A model generated the notes under the pieces. That model did not search any database, was not told the origin of the DNA, and saw nothing but the letters and a program-made list of their open reading frames with translations. Both the position numbers and the translations under genes were made by a program. DNA of 64,000 nt from positions 62,001 through 126,000 of the forward strand of contig CACZNH010000006.1 in the NCBI GenBank assembly GCA_902782465.1, read 5' to 3'. The stretch's first letter is position 1. Each line of letters begins with the position of its first letter. The DNA is from an uncultured Bacteroidales bacterium (lineage in GTDB: Bacteria > Bacteroidota > Bacteroidia > Bacteroidales > Muribaculaceae). This document shows, piece after piece, positions 27,578-35,015 of the stretch.

Positions 27578-27886
27578 ATGAACAAGTACATCAGCAACAT
27601 CGTGAATCCCGGTGACCAAATCTGCGCCACGCTAGAATGTGCAGGACAGCGTCTCGCCAGTGTTAACGGCATGAATTTCAGCAGTCTCGAATCGGTGAAA
27701 AGGGCTTTACTCGACCTTGCCGGCCGATTTGCCGGTCTGGCGGTCATTACCGTGCGCAACTGCACCCAGGGCTGGCGTGATGTGACCACGCTGTCGAGAA
27801 TGCGCCGTCCTGCTGCCCTACCCTCGCCCGAACTTGCTTCCACACCGCACAGGGGTGCTCAATATCTGATACCTTGGGCTTCGTGA
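27578..27886 (+). CDS. small protein of unknown function with a strong ribosome site
   Basis: A 102-residue protein I do not recognise. The ribosome site AAAGGAGG (27563-27570) is a near-perfect Shine-Dalgarno sequence, rare in this phylum, and is 7 nt from the ATG at 27578; an ATG at 27572 would be too close. The N-terminal 60 residues contain NPGDQICATLECAGQRLAS and a possible amphipathic helix (SLESVKRALLDLAG); the C-terminal third is basic and proline-rich (RMRRPAALPSPEL) and looks disordered. No signal peptide or membrane segment. It has its own promoter and a dyad in the -33 region. The next gene encodes an ADP-ribosylglycohydrolase with a separate -7 box. Confidence 0.6.
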   Translation: MNKYISNIVNPGDQICATLECAGQRLASVNGMNFSSLESVKRALLDLAGRFAGLAVITVRNCTQGWRDVTTLSRMRRPAALPSPELASTPHRGAQYLIPWAS

Positions 27887-27930
27887 CAAAAAATAATCGC
27901 GCCCAAGCATGCCGTTTGTCAAAAAACCAC

Positions 27931-27938
27931 TAAATTTG
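27931..27938 (+). promoter_or_regulatory. -7 box of the ADP-ribosylglycohydrolase gene
   Basis: TAAATTTG, 24 nt before the ATG at 27963. A TTTG at 27915-27918 is too close to serve as the -33 element. Confidence 0.4.
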
Positions 27939-27962
27939 TCATCTCAATACACATCATCAATT

Positions 27963-28772
27963 ATGAAAGGAATCATTGGAGCTATTGCCGGCGACGTCAT
28001 CGGCTCAGCTTACGAGTTTAACCCAACACGTGAATACGACTTTGAACTGTTCACGCCCAAGAGCACTTATACCGACGATACGGTGCTCACCATGGCCAAC
28101 GCCATCTGGCTGCTGGAGGACGAGCAACACACCCATGAACAACTGGTTAGAATCATGCTTGACCTGTGCAGAAAATATCCCGGCAGAGGGTATGGCGGCC
28201 GTTTTGCCCAATGGATACACAGTCCAAACCCCGAACCTTACAACTCGTTTGGCAATGGGTCTGCAATGCGCGTGAGTCCTGTGGGATATTACGCCAAGAC
28301 TCTTGAGGAAACCCTCGAACTGGCACGTATTTCGGCCGAAGTCACCCACAACCATCCCGAGGGCATCAAGGGTGCTCAGGCCACTGCAGCTGCCATCTTC
28401 CTGGCTCGACAAGGCAAGAACAAACAGGAAATCCGCGACTATGTGACGCAGACCTTCGGCTACAACCTGTCACGCACACTTGACGAAATCAGGCCGACGT
28501 TCACCTTCGATGAGACCTGCCAGCGCACGGTCCCCGAAGCTATCACTTGCTTTATGGAGGGCAAGGACTATGAGGACGTGGTACGCCTTTCGGTGGCACT
28601 GGCGGGCGATGCCGATACAATTGCCGCCATTGCGGGTTCCATTTCTTCGGCAGTCGATGATGTGCCCAATGATATTACTCAGCCTGTCATTGCGCTGCTG
28701 AGTGAGGAATTTTGTACAACCCTGCTGCGATTCAATCAACTCGTGGCCAAAAGAGAACATGAAGCCATATGA
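27963..28772 (+). CDS. ADP-ribosylglycohydrolase family protein
   Basis: A 269-residue protein of the DraG/ARH family. GAIAGDVIGSAYEFN at the N terminus, YTDDTVLTMA (metal-binding TDDT) and ALAGDADTIAAIAGSI near the C terminus (the GDxDT metal-binding pair) are all present, so the di-magnesium site looks intact. The family removes ADP-ribose from arginine or other acceptors on proteins, or from small molecules. The ATG at 27963 is used because the conserved MKGIIGAIAGD starts there; an in-frame ATG at 27909 would place the -7 box inside the gene. It overlaps the SpoU gene by 4 bp. Confidence 0.88.
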   Translation: MKGIIGAIAGDVIGSAYEFNPTREYDFELFTPKSTYTDDTVLTMANAIWLLEDEQHTHEQLVRIMLDLCRKYPGRGYGGRFAQWIHSPNPEPYNSFGNGSAMRVSPVGYYAKTLEETLELARISAEVTHNHPEGIKGAQATAAAIFLARQGKNKQEIRDYVTQTFGYNLSRTLDEIRPTFTFDETCQRTVPEAITCFMEGKDYEDVVRLSVALAGDADTIAAIAGSISSAVDDVPNDITQPVIALLSEEFCTTLLRFNQLVAKREHEAI

Positions 28773-29518
28773 TGGACATGAACAACGGCATCCTCAAGGT
28801 GGTCAAGAGCCTGGGAGCCAAGAAATACCGTGACGATGAGGGTCTGTTTGTCGCCGAGGGCACCAAGTGCGTGCGCGACACGTGGCAGCACTTCAACTGC
28901 CGCTGGCTCATCGCCAAGCGCTCATGGTATGAGCAGTGCGGCACCGCCGAGCACTATGACAAGATTGTGTTTGCCAACGGCCAACAGATGGCGCGCATCT
29001 CACAGTTTGACACGCCCAGCGATGTCATTGCCGTCTATGAGAAGCCCGAGGATGTCATCGACAAGGAACGGGTCGCCAAGAGTCTGAACATTGTCCTCGA
29101 CAACCTGCAGGACCCCGGCAATCTGGGCACCATCATCCGTCTGGCGGACTGGTTCGGCATCCGTGACATCTTTGCCAGCCGCACGACAGTCGATGTCTAT
29201 AACCACAAGGTGGTGCAGGCAACGATGGGTGCCATCGCCCGCGTCAAGGTCCATTACGTGGATTTGGAAGCCTTGTTTGAGGAATATCCTGACCTGCCTG
29301 TATATGGCACTTTCCTCGACGGCAAGGACATCTACCACAGCGAGTTGGGCAAGACGGGCTTTGTGGTATTCGGCAACGAGGGCCAGGGCATCAGCGCCAA
29401 GGTGGGCAAGCATGCCAACCACCGCCTGCTCATCCCCAAGGCCAAGACTGCCGGCAGCGAGTCGCTCAACGTGGGCGTCGCAGCAGCCATCACCATCAGC
29501 GAATTCTTCCGCCGTTAA
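28769..29518 (+). CDS. SpoU/TrmH-family RNA 2'-O-methyltransferase
   Basis: A 249-residue SPOUT methyltransferase with an N-terminal RNA-binding segment (RDDEGLFVAEGTKCV) and the three knot motifs: DNLQDPGNLGTIIRLADWFG (motif 1), VFGNEGQGIS (motif 2) and LLIPKAKTAGSESLNVGVA (motif 3). It uses S-adenosylmethionine to methylate a ribose 2'-OH in rRNA or tRNA; the target is not determinable, although RlmB-like 23S rRNA modification is typical. Three ATGs (28769, 28772, 28778) compete for the start; the first overlaps the preceding stop. Confidence 0.9.
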   Translation: MMDMNNGILKVVKSLGAKKYRDDEGLFVAEGTKCVRDTWQHFNCRWLIAKRSWYEQCGTAEHYDKIVFANGQQMARISQFDTPSDVIAVYEKPEDVIDKERVAKSLNIVLDNLQDPGNLGTIIRLADWFGIRDIFASRTTVDVYNHKVVQATMGAIARVKVHYVDLEALFEEYPDLPVYGTFLDGKDIYHSELGKTGFVVFGNEGQGISAKVGKHANHRLLIPKAKTAGSESLNVGVAAAITISEFFRR

Positions 29519-29558
29519 TTCCATTATCTCCGTTTAATCCGTATCATCCGTTATCCCC
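29519..29558 (+). repeat. ATCCGTT-type short repeat upstream of radA
   Basis: The 43 bp between the SpoU gene and radA consist of degenerate copies of ATCCGTTT/ATCCGTAT. It is another of the short intergenic repeat types in this window. Confidence 0.5.
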
Positions 29559-29561
29559 GTC

Positions 29562-30947
29562 ATGGCCAAGCAACAGACAAAGACCACCTACTTCTGCAAG
29601 AATTGCGGCAACGAGTCACCCAAGTGGCTCGGCAAGTGCCCCGCTTGCGGCGAGTGGAACACCTATATCGAGGAACCCAAGGCGCCCAAGACATCGGCGA
29701 TGCGCTACAGTCCCGCAGGCGACAGCGGCTACAAGGCTGTCGAGCCTGTCAAGATTTCGGAAATCCGCGCCGAAGACCAGCCACGCATCAACCTGCCCAG
29801 CGGAGAGCTGAACCGTGTGTTGGGTGGCGGACTCGTGCCCGGTAGCATCGTGCTGCTTGGTGGCGAGCCGGGTATCGGCAAATCGACGCTGGTGCTACAG
29901 AACGTGCTGCGCATCCGTTCGCGCCGCGTTCTCTATGTTTCGGGCGAGGAAAGCCCGCAGCAGCTGCGCATGCGTGCCGACCGCATCGCCGGTGGACGAA
30001 TGGACTGCGAGTGTTACCTGCTGTGCGAGACCTCGCTGGACAACATCTTCAACAGCATCCGCAGTTTCCAGCCTGGACTGATTATCGTTGACTCCATCCA
30101 GACCATCGCCAGCGAACAGCTGGAAAGCGCTCCTGGCAGCGTGACGCAGGTGCGCGAGTGTGCCGCGGCATTCCAGCGCTATGCCAAGGAGACCTATACG
30201 CCGGTCATCCTCATCGGCCACATCAATAAAGAAGGCAGCATTGCCGGCCCCAAGGTGCTGGAACATATCGTGGATGCCGTCATCCAGTTCGAGGGCGACC
30301 GCAACTACCTGTACAGGATTCTCAGGCCCATCAAAAACCGCTTTGGCAACACCAACGAAATCGGCATCTATGAGATGAAAGAGGACGGCCTGCGTGAGGT
30401 GACCAATCCCAGCGAGCTGCTATTGAGTGACCGTGACGGCGACTTGTCAGGCACCGCCATCGGCGTGACCATCGACGGCATGCGTCCCTTCCTGATTGAG
30501 GTGCAGGCACTGGTGAGCACAGCGGCCTATGGCACCGCCCAGCGGTCGGTCACGGGATTTGAGCAACGTCGCATGAATATGCTGCTTGCCGTGCTGGAAA
30601 AAAGATTGGGCTTCAAGTTGGCGCAAAAAGACGTTTTCCTCAACATTGTGGGCGGCATCAAGGTCAACGACCCCGCCCTGGATTTGGCAGTTATCAGCGC
30701 CATCCTGTCGTCTAACGTCGATATGGCCATCAATGCCAATGTGTGCTTTGCAGGCGAAGTGGGACTTTCGGGCGAAATCCGTCAAGTGACCCGCTGTGAA
30801 CAACGCGTCACCGAGGCCCAAAAACTAGGTTTCGAGACCATCATCATCCCCAAGAATAACCTGAAGGGCGTCAAGCGCGACGCGTGGACCATCAAGGTCG
30901 TCGAGGTTTCCCGCGTCGAGGACGCCTTCCGCTATCTCTTCGGCTAG
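29562..30947 (+). CDS. radA: DNA repair protein RadA/Sms
   Basis: A 461-residue RecA-like branch-migration helicase. It starts with a four-Cys zinc finger (Cys 12, 15, 26, 29: FCKNCG ... CPACGEW), then the Walker A GGEPGIGKST, the RadA-specific KNRFGNTNE, and a C-terminal Lon-protease-like domain (VGGIKVNDPALDLAV). It processes recombination intermediates. The last 4 bases, including the stop, overlap the stop end of a convergent 53-codon gene at 30944. Confidence 0.96.
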   Translation: MAKQQTKTTYFCKNCGNESPKWLGKCPACGEWNTYIEEPKAPKTSAMRYSPAGDSGYKAVEPVKISEIRAEDQPRINLPSGELNRVLGGGLVPGSIVLLGGEPGIGKSTLVLQNVLRIRSRRVLYVSGEESPQQLRMRADRIAGGRMDCECYLLCETSLDNIFNSIRSFQPGLIIVDSIQTIASEQLESAPGSVTQVRECAAAFQRYAKETYTPVILIGHINKEGSIAGPKVLEHIVDAVIQFEGDRNYLYRILRPIKNRFGNTNEIGIYEMKEDGLREVTNPSELLLSDRDGDLSGTAIGVTIDGMRPFLIEVQALVSTAAYGTAQRSVTGFEQRRMNMLLAVLEKRLGFKLAQKDVFLNIVGGIKVNDPALDLAVISAILSSNVDMAINANVCFAGEVGLSGEIRQVTRCEQRVTEAQKLGFETIIIPKNNLKGVKRDAWTIKVVEVSRVEDAFRYLFG

Positions 30948-31105
30948 AACTTCTTTACAGATTTGTGCTTACAATCCTTGCCGCAGCCACAGCCGCAATC
31001 GCCGTGGTTGCGTGTGACCTTGATGACACGTCGCAAGACATAAACCAGTGCAATGGCGACAATGCCAAGCACCACGATGGTCTGTATAATTGTTGATTTA
31101 TCCAT
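30944..31105 (-). CDS. FeoB-associated Cys-rich membrane protein
   Basis: A 53-residue protein read directly from the minus strand. It starts MDKSTIIQTIVVLGIVAIAL, giving one membrane helix (about residues 5-24), followed by an arginine/lysine-rich segment (LRRVIKVTR) and then a Cys cluster, GDCGCGCGKDCKHK (Cys 37, 39, 41, 45). This is the FeoB-associated Cys-rich family seen beside feoB in Bacteroidetes and Firmicutes. It lies 44 bp downstream of feoB on the same strand. The Cys cluster may hand over ferrous iron or an Fe-S unit at the FeoB pore; that is inference. Its stop overlaps that of radA by 4 bp. Confidence 0.85.
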   Translation of the reverse strand: MDKSTIIQTIVVLGIVAIALVYVLRRVIKVTRNHGDCGCGCGKDCKHKSVKKF

Positions 31106-31132
31106 AAGAATCCAATGCTTTCATCTGACGGC

Positions 31133-31144
31133 CACGCCAAGGCG
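31133..31144 (+). repeat. CACGCCAAGGCG motif at the feoB 3' end
   Basis: Five bases beyond the feoB stop; it differs from CACGCTAAGGCG (after the fRMsr gene) by one base. Confidence 0.4.
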
Positions 31145-31149
31145 AGGCC

Positions 31150-33531
31150 CTACAATCTGATTGCTATCTGATAGAAGGCAAATGACACGAGCCATGCCAC
31201 AGCGGTAGTGTAAACCACTTCAAATGCCACCCATTTCCAGCCTGCCTCTCGCCTGATGGCAGCCAGTGCCGCAATGCAGGGGAAATAGAGCAGGATAAAC
31301 AGCATGAATGAGTAAGCGACGATCGGGTTGAACACATGACTGCCGTCGGGTTTGGTAGCCGTCTGCAGTTTCTCTTTGAGCGACGCGCTCTCCTCGTCGG
31401 CATCGGCCTCACCCGTATAGAGCACGCCCATGGTCGAGACGACAATCTCCTTGGCGGCGGCACCAGTGAGCACACTCACACCCATCTGCCAGTTGAAGCC
31501 CAGCGGCTCCACCAGCGGCTCGATGGCCTTGCCCATGCGTCCCATGTAGGAATTCTCGATCTGTTCCTGAGGTGTCTGTCCCTCATGACGGGGGAAATAG
31601 CCCAGTGCCCACACGATAATTGATGCAGCGAGGATGATGGTACCCATCTTCTGCAAGTACTGCTTACCCTTGCTCCACATGTGGATAGTGGCATTGCGGG
31701 CAGTGGGTTTGCGGTAAGGCGGCAGTTCCATAACGAATTGGGTCTTGTCGTGCTTGAGGATGGTTTTGCTCAAGATGATGGCGGTTATCGCTGCTACCAG
31801 GATGCCGATGAGGTAAATGCTCATCAGGATAAGGGCCTGCTTGGCTGTGAAAAAGGCGGCCACCAGCAGCAGATAGGCCGGGAGACGTGCCGAGCACGAC
31901 ATGAACGGGATGGTGAGGATGGTGACGATGCGGTCGCGACGGTTCTCCAGGGTGCGGGTCGCCATGATGGCGGGAACGCCACAGCCAAAGCCGATGAGGT
32001 AAGGGATGAACGACTTGCCGTGCAAGCCCACGCGGTGCATGATGCGGTCCACGATGAAGGCGGCACGCGCCATATAACCGCTGTCCTCGAGCAGCGAGAT
32101 GCAGAAGAAAAGTATCAGAATCTGCGGCAGGAAGACGAGCACGCCGCCCACACCGCCAATGATGCCGTCAACAATCAAATCCTTGAGGATGCCGTCGGGC
32201 ATAGCCTTGCCTATCCACTCTCCCAGCCAGCCGACACCGGTTTCAATCCATTCCTGGGGGTATGCTCCCAGGGTGAACGTGGCTTCAAACATCAGCCACA
32301 TCAGCACCAGCAGGATGGGTAACGCCAACCAGCGGTTGGTCAGCAGGCGGTCCATCGAATAGCCAGGTTTGGTGTCGCCCGTGGCACGCTCGGGATTGGG
32401 CGTTAGGGCCTCGGCAAGTGCGCCGCGCACAAAGCCGTATTTCAGGTCGGTGATGATGCTCGTGATGTCGTCGTTAAAATCGCGCTCGATGCGCCCACGC
32501 ATTTCGGTTGCAGCGGCTTTTACCTGCTCGGCATTCTCCTTACCGTCAAGCAGTTGGATGGCGTGCTGGTCGTTCTCGATAATCTTGAGCACGGTGTAGC
32601 GGTCAAGTTCGGGACACATTTCGCCCAGTTGCTTGAGAGAGTCCTCGATGAGGGTGCCATAGTTCACGTTGTGGTGCAGGGTGTCCTGTTCGCTCTCGTC
32701 AATGGCCTCCATCGTGGCCTGCAGCACCTCTTTCACACCATGGCCGTTATAGGCGGTGAGCGGCACCATGCGGGCACCCAGCAGACGGCTCATCATCTCG
32801 ATGTCGAGACGGTCGCCGCTCTTCTCCAGCTCGTCCCACATGTTCAAGGCGATGACCATGGGGATGTTCATGTCCATAATCTGCGTCGTCAGGTAGAGGT
32901 TGCGCTCCAGATTGCCCGCATCCACGATGTTGAGGATGGCATCAGGGTGGTTGTCGCGGATATAGGTGCGCACATACATCTCCTCGGGTGTGTATTCGGT
33001 CAACGAGTAGGTGCCCGGCAGGTCCACCAACTGCACCTTGCGGCCACCGATGCTGAACCAGCCTTCCTTGCTGTCAACCGTGACACCGCCGTAGTTGCCT
33101 ACCTTCTCTTTGGCTCCCGTCACATTGTTGAACAGGGACGTCTTTCCGCAGTTCGGGTTGCCCACGAGCACAACACGCAGCACGTTATCGGCCATCGGGT
33201 CCACGCCGGCGACTTCGGTCTCGATAATGCCGTTGAAGGCATCCTCCATGTCGCAGAATTCCGCATCCTTGTCGGTGACCTCGACCTGCGCCGCCTCACT
33301 GTGGCGCAGCGAGATGTGCGAACCCATAATCATATACTCCACAGGGTCTTGCAGCGGGGCGTTCTTGAGGACGGTGACCTTAGCGCCACGCACAAAACCC
33401 ATCTCGAGCAGACGCTGGCGGAAGGCGCCATCGCCCATGACGCGCACCACCTGCACCGTCATGCCCACAGGCTCATTATCCAGCAGCCTAGCTGTCAAGG
33501 AGTTATTATCGTTATTGTGTTTGTCTGCCAT
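31150..33531 (-). CDS. feoB: ferrous iron transporter FeoA-FeoB fusion
   Basis: A 793-residue fusion. Residues about 11-86 form a FeoA-like SH3 domain (RVMGDGAFRQRLLEMGFVRG). The FeoB G domain follows with G1 GNPNCGKTS (124-132), G2 GNYGGVTVDS, G3 DLPGTYSL and G4 NMWDE. After a helical linker come the FeoB membrane segments with the gate motif GFGCGVPAIMATRT. It imports Fe2+ across the inner membrane, controlled by GTP. The ATG at 33531 is chosen because a promoter lies at 33559-33589 and a start at 33573 would fall within it. Fusion of FeoA to FeoB is usual in Bacteroidetes. A Cys-rich partner gene follows. Confidence 0.96.
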   Translation of the reverse strand: MADKHNNDNNSLTARLLDNEPVGMTVQVVRVMGDGAFRQRLLEMGFVRGAKVTVLKNAPLQDPVEYMIMGSHISLRHSEAAQVEVTDKDAEFCDMEDAFNGIIETEVAGVDPMADNVLRVVLVGNPNCGKTSLFNNVTGAKEKVGNYGGVTVDSKEGWFSIGGRKVQLVDLPGTYSLTEYTPEEMYVRTYIRDNHPDAILNIVDAGNLERNLYLTTQIMDMNIPMVIALNMWDELEKSGDRLDIEMMSRLLGARMVPLTAYNGHGVKEVLQATMEAIDESEQDTLHHNVNYGTLIEDSLKQLGEMCPELDRYTVLKIIENDQHAIQLLDGKENAEQVKAAATEMRGRIERDFNDDITSIITDLKYGFVRGALAEALTPNPERATGDTKPGYSMDRLLTNRWLALPILLVLMWLMFEATFTLGAYPQEWIETGVGWLGEWIGKAMPDGILKDLIVDGIIGGVGGVLVFLPQILILFFCISLLEDSGYMARAAFIVDRIMHRVGLHGKSFIPYLIGFGCGVPAIMATRTLENRRDRIVTILTIPFMSCSARLPAYLLLVAAFFTAKQALILMSIYLIGILVAAITAIILSKTILKHDKTQFVMELPPYRKPTARNATIHMWSKGKQYLQKMGTIILAASIIVWALGYFPRHEGQTPQEQIENSYMGRMGKAIEPLVEPLGFNWQMGVSVLTGAAAKEIVVSTMGVLYTGEADADEESASLKEKLQTATKPDGSHVFNPIVAYSFMLFILLYFPCIAALAAIRREAGWKWVAFEVVYTTAVAWLVSFAFYQIAIRL

Positions 33532-33558
33532 TGCATTTTTGTGTTTTATTCCATGGTG

Positions 33559-33589
33559 CAAAAATACTACCATCCCACCATAGCCACAA
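33559..33589 (-). promoter_or_regulatory. promoter of feoAB
   Basis: TTG (33587-33589), a 20-bp spacer and TATTTTTG (33559-33566) on the minus strand. The leader to the ATG at 33531 would be about 20 nt. No Fur box is evident by eye. Confidence 0.6.
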
Positions 33590-33941
33590 TCCCCTTTTTT
33601 TGCATTTCCACCCTATTTTCATCCCCATTTTTGGGGATAAGCCAGCGTGAATGAGTGTCTATCTACGTTTGTCGGGTTCTATGCCCAGGCCAGCACAAAT
33701 TTTACAAAAAACATTTACAATCCAGAAGGTGTGTAATAAATCACCGAAATCTAAGAGACAGTATTTGTAATTAGCTTTTTGTATGTGTTAGTATCTAATT
33801 TGTCGATTATATCTACTTGTCGGTCTATTGTATGCAAAATGCGATTTTACCTTTTGCTCAATTTTATATCTAAGAAATATAAAAGATGATGTTTAATTCG
33901 TCCTAATATTTCGATTCATCAGGACACAAAATACAATTATC
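33590..33941. other. AT-rich intergenic stretch between feoB and a lipoprotein gene
   Basis: About 350 bp with no coding potential that I can support. The sequence is clearly richer in A and T than its left neighbour. The only structure noticed is TTTTATAT ... ATATAAAA around 33864-33886. No exact TAnnTTTG box precedes the lipoprotein gene at 33942. Confidence 0.4.
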
Positions 33942-34256
33942 ATGAAATATCTTAAAATCATATCGGCTTTAATAGTTTTGATCTGCACACTCCTATCTTC
34001 ATGCACAATCGATTTGACGAAACCACAGCCAGAGAGTCCAGTACCAAGATACGGATTGTATGTTCCGCCAGTAAGCACCTATACCCCTAATGAAAAGCCG
34101 ATGGAAAAGCCAAAGAGTGTGCCAAATAGCACACCAAATACGAATACTGGCTACGGTTCATGCACGCAGTGTTCTTGCACTCATTTTGTAAAACAAAAGT
34201 GTTATTGTTTACATCCTCCTTGTGTATGTGGTCATTCAAGCTCTGCCCATAGATAA
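33942..34256 (+). CDS. small Cys-rich lipoprotein of unknown function
   Basis: A 104-residue predicted lipoprotein: MKYLKIISALIVLICTLLSS followed by the lipobox Cys (residue 21). The middle is proline-, serine- and asparagine-rich and probably extended (PMEKPKSVPNSTPNTNTG). The C-terminal 35 residues hold seven Cys and two to three His (CTQCSCTHFVKQKCYCLHPP, then CVCGHSSSAHR), a compact arrangement suggesting disulfides or metal binding. I know no family match. A strong terminator follows 23 bp after the stop, so it is a single-gene unit. Confidence 0.65.
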   Translation: MKYLKIISALIVLICTLLSSCTIDLTKPQPESPVPRYGLYVPPVSTYTPNEKPMEKPKSVPNSTPNTNTGYGSCTQCSCTHFVKQKCYCLHPPCVCGHSSSAHR

Positions 34257-34274
34257 ACCCTGCATTATCCAGTT

Positions 34275-34356
34275 ATACGCGGTTGATTTTCCTCTCACAA
34301 AGGAGAATCAACCGCTTTTTCTATAATGTTTTTGTGATTTTTCGCCCCGATAGCGT
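34275..34356 (+). repeat. duplicated terminator-plus-flank element, copy A
   Basis: Besides the hairpin, the flank GTGATTTTTCGCCCCGATAGC is shared with copy B (36783-36857), where only a few bases differ. The two copies bracket the hicB and dockerin-protein genes. Confidence 0.7.
34279..34320 (+). terminator. intrinsic terminator, copy A of a duplicated element
   Basis: GCGGTTGATT and AATCAACCGC arms with inner TCCT/AGGA pairing give a 15-bp stem with one G-U pair, a 7-nt loop and TTTTT. It forms the first half of a repeat (34275-34356) found again at 36783-36857. Confidence 0.85.
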
Positions 34357-34420
34357 CCCGAAATAATAGCTTATATGCGCCTTATAGACAGTTAATTAAT
34401 CTTTATTTCGCGTTCGATTG

Positions 34421-34765
34421 TTATACGACCATTTCTGATTCTGCCTTTTCTTCAAGCGTCTTGCGGATAAAGGCATTGATGGTGAGGCCAGCCTGTTTGG
34501 CAAGCATGGCAATTCTGCGGTGGATGGCTGGAGTAAGCCTTACATTCAAGGCACCCGAATAACTTTTATCCGGTTCGATGCCCTCATCGGCGCAATAAGC
34601 GAGGTAATCGTCCACGGCCTCATGAAATGCCTCGGTCAGTTCCTTCACGCTCTCGCCCTCAAAGTTCACCAAACCGTTGATGCCCTCAACCTTGCCGTAG
34701 AAAACACCATCCTGTTCGCTAAAAGCGACTGAGCCTAAATAGCCCTTATAACTCAATGTATTCAT
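34421..34765 (-). CDS. orphan HicB-like antitoxin
   Basis: A 114-residue HicB-family protein. The N-terminal half (YKGYLGSVAFSEQDGVFYGK, then SVKELTEAFHEAVDDYL) is the partial RNase H-like fold; the C-terminal half (GALNVRLTPAIHRRIAMLA, NAFIRKTLEE) is a ribbon-helix-helix DNA-binding domain. HicB normally neutralises the small mRNA interferase HicA encoded next to it. No HicA-like reading frame is visible within several hundred bases on either side. It may be a stand-alone regulator or the remnant of a pair. The ATG is 7 nt from the -7 box, so the mRNA is probably leaderless. Confidence 0.82.
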   Translation of the reverse strand: MNTLSYKGYLGSVAFSEQDGVFYGKVEGINGLVNFEGESVKELTEAFHEAVDDYLAYCADEGIEPDKSYSGALNVRLTPAIHRRIAMLAKQAGLTINAFIRKTLEEKAESEMVV

Positions 34766-34772
34766 AATGCTG

Positions 34773-34780
34773 CAAATGTA
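34773..34780 (-). promoter_or_regulatory. -7 box of hicB
   Basis: TACATTTG on the minus strand, 7 nt from the hicB start codon. Confidence 0.6.
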
Positions 34781-34946
34781 ACGGAAAAATAGTTGCTAAC
34801 TAAATATTATACAACAATATTGTCAAAATCTCCGAAAAAGCAGATTGATTGCGTGTTTAACGACAGATATTGGCAGAGAAAACGTAAAAATTTTGGACAC
34901 TTTTTGGTGAAAAATGCATCATTGGTTCAAATAACTCTTGTTTTTC

Positions 34947-34977
34947 TTGTACGGTGTTCTTGTTTAACCTATATTTG
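34947..34977 (+). promoter_or_regulatory. promoter of the frameshifted dockerin-like gene
   Basis: TTG (34947-34949), a 20-bp spacer and TATATTTG (34970-34977). The expected leader to the GTG at 35016 is about 30 nt. Confidence 0.65.
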
Positions 34978-35015
34978 CAAAATGTAAATGTATTAACTGA
35001 ATAAAACATATAATC

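Noticed and set aside
33590-33941. A Fur-box or iron riboswitch ahead of feoB
   Set aside because: No palindromic Fur-like 19-mer or conserved RNA structure could be recognised by eye.
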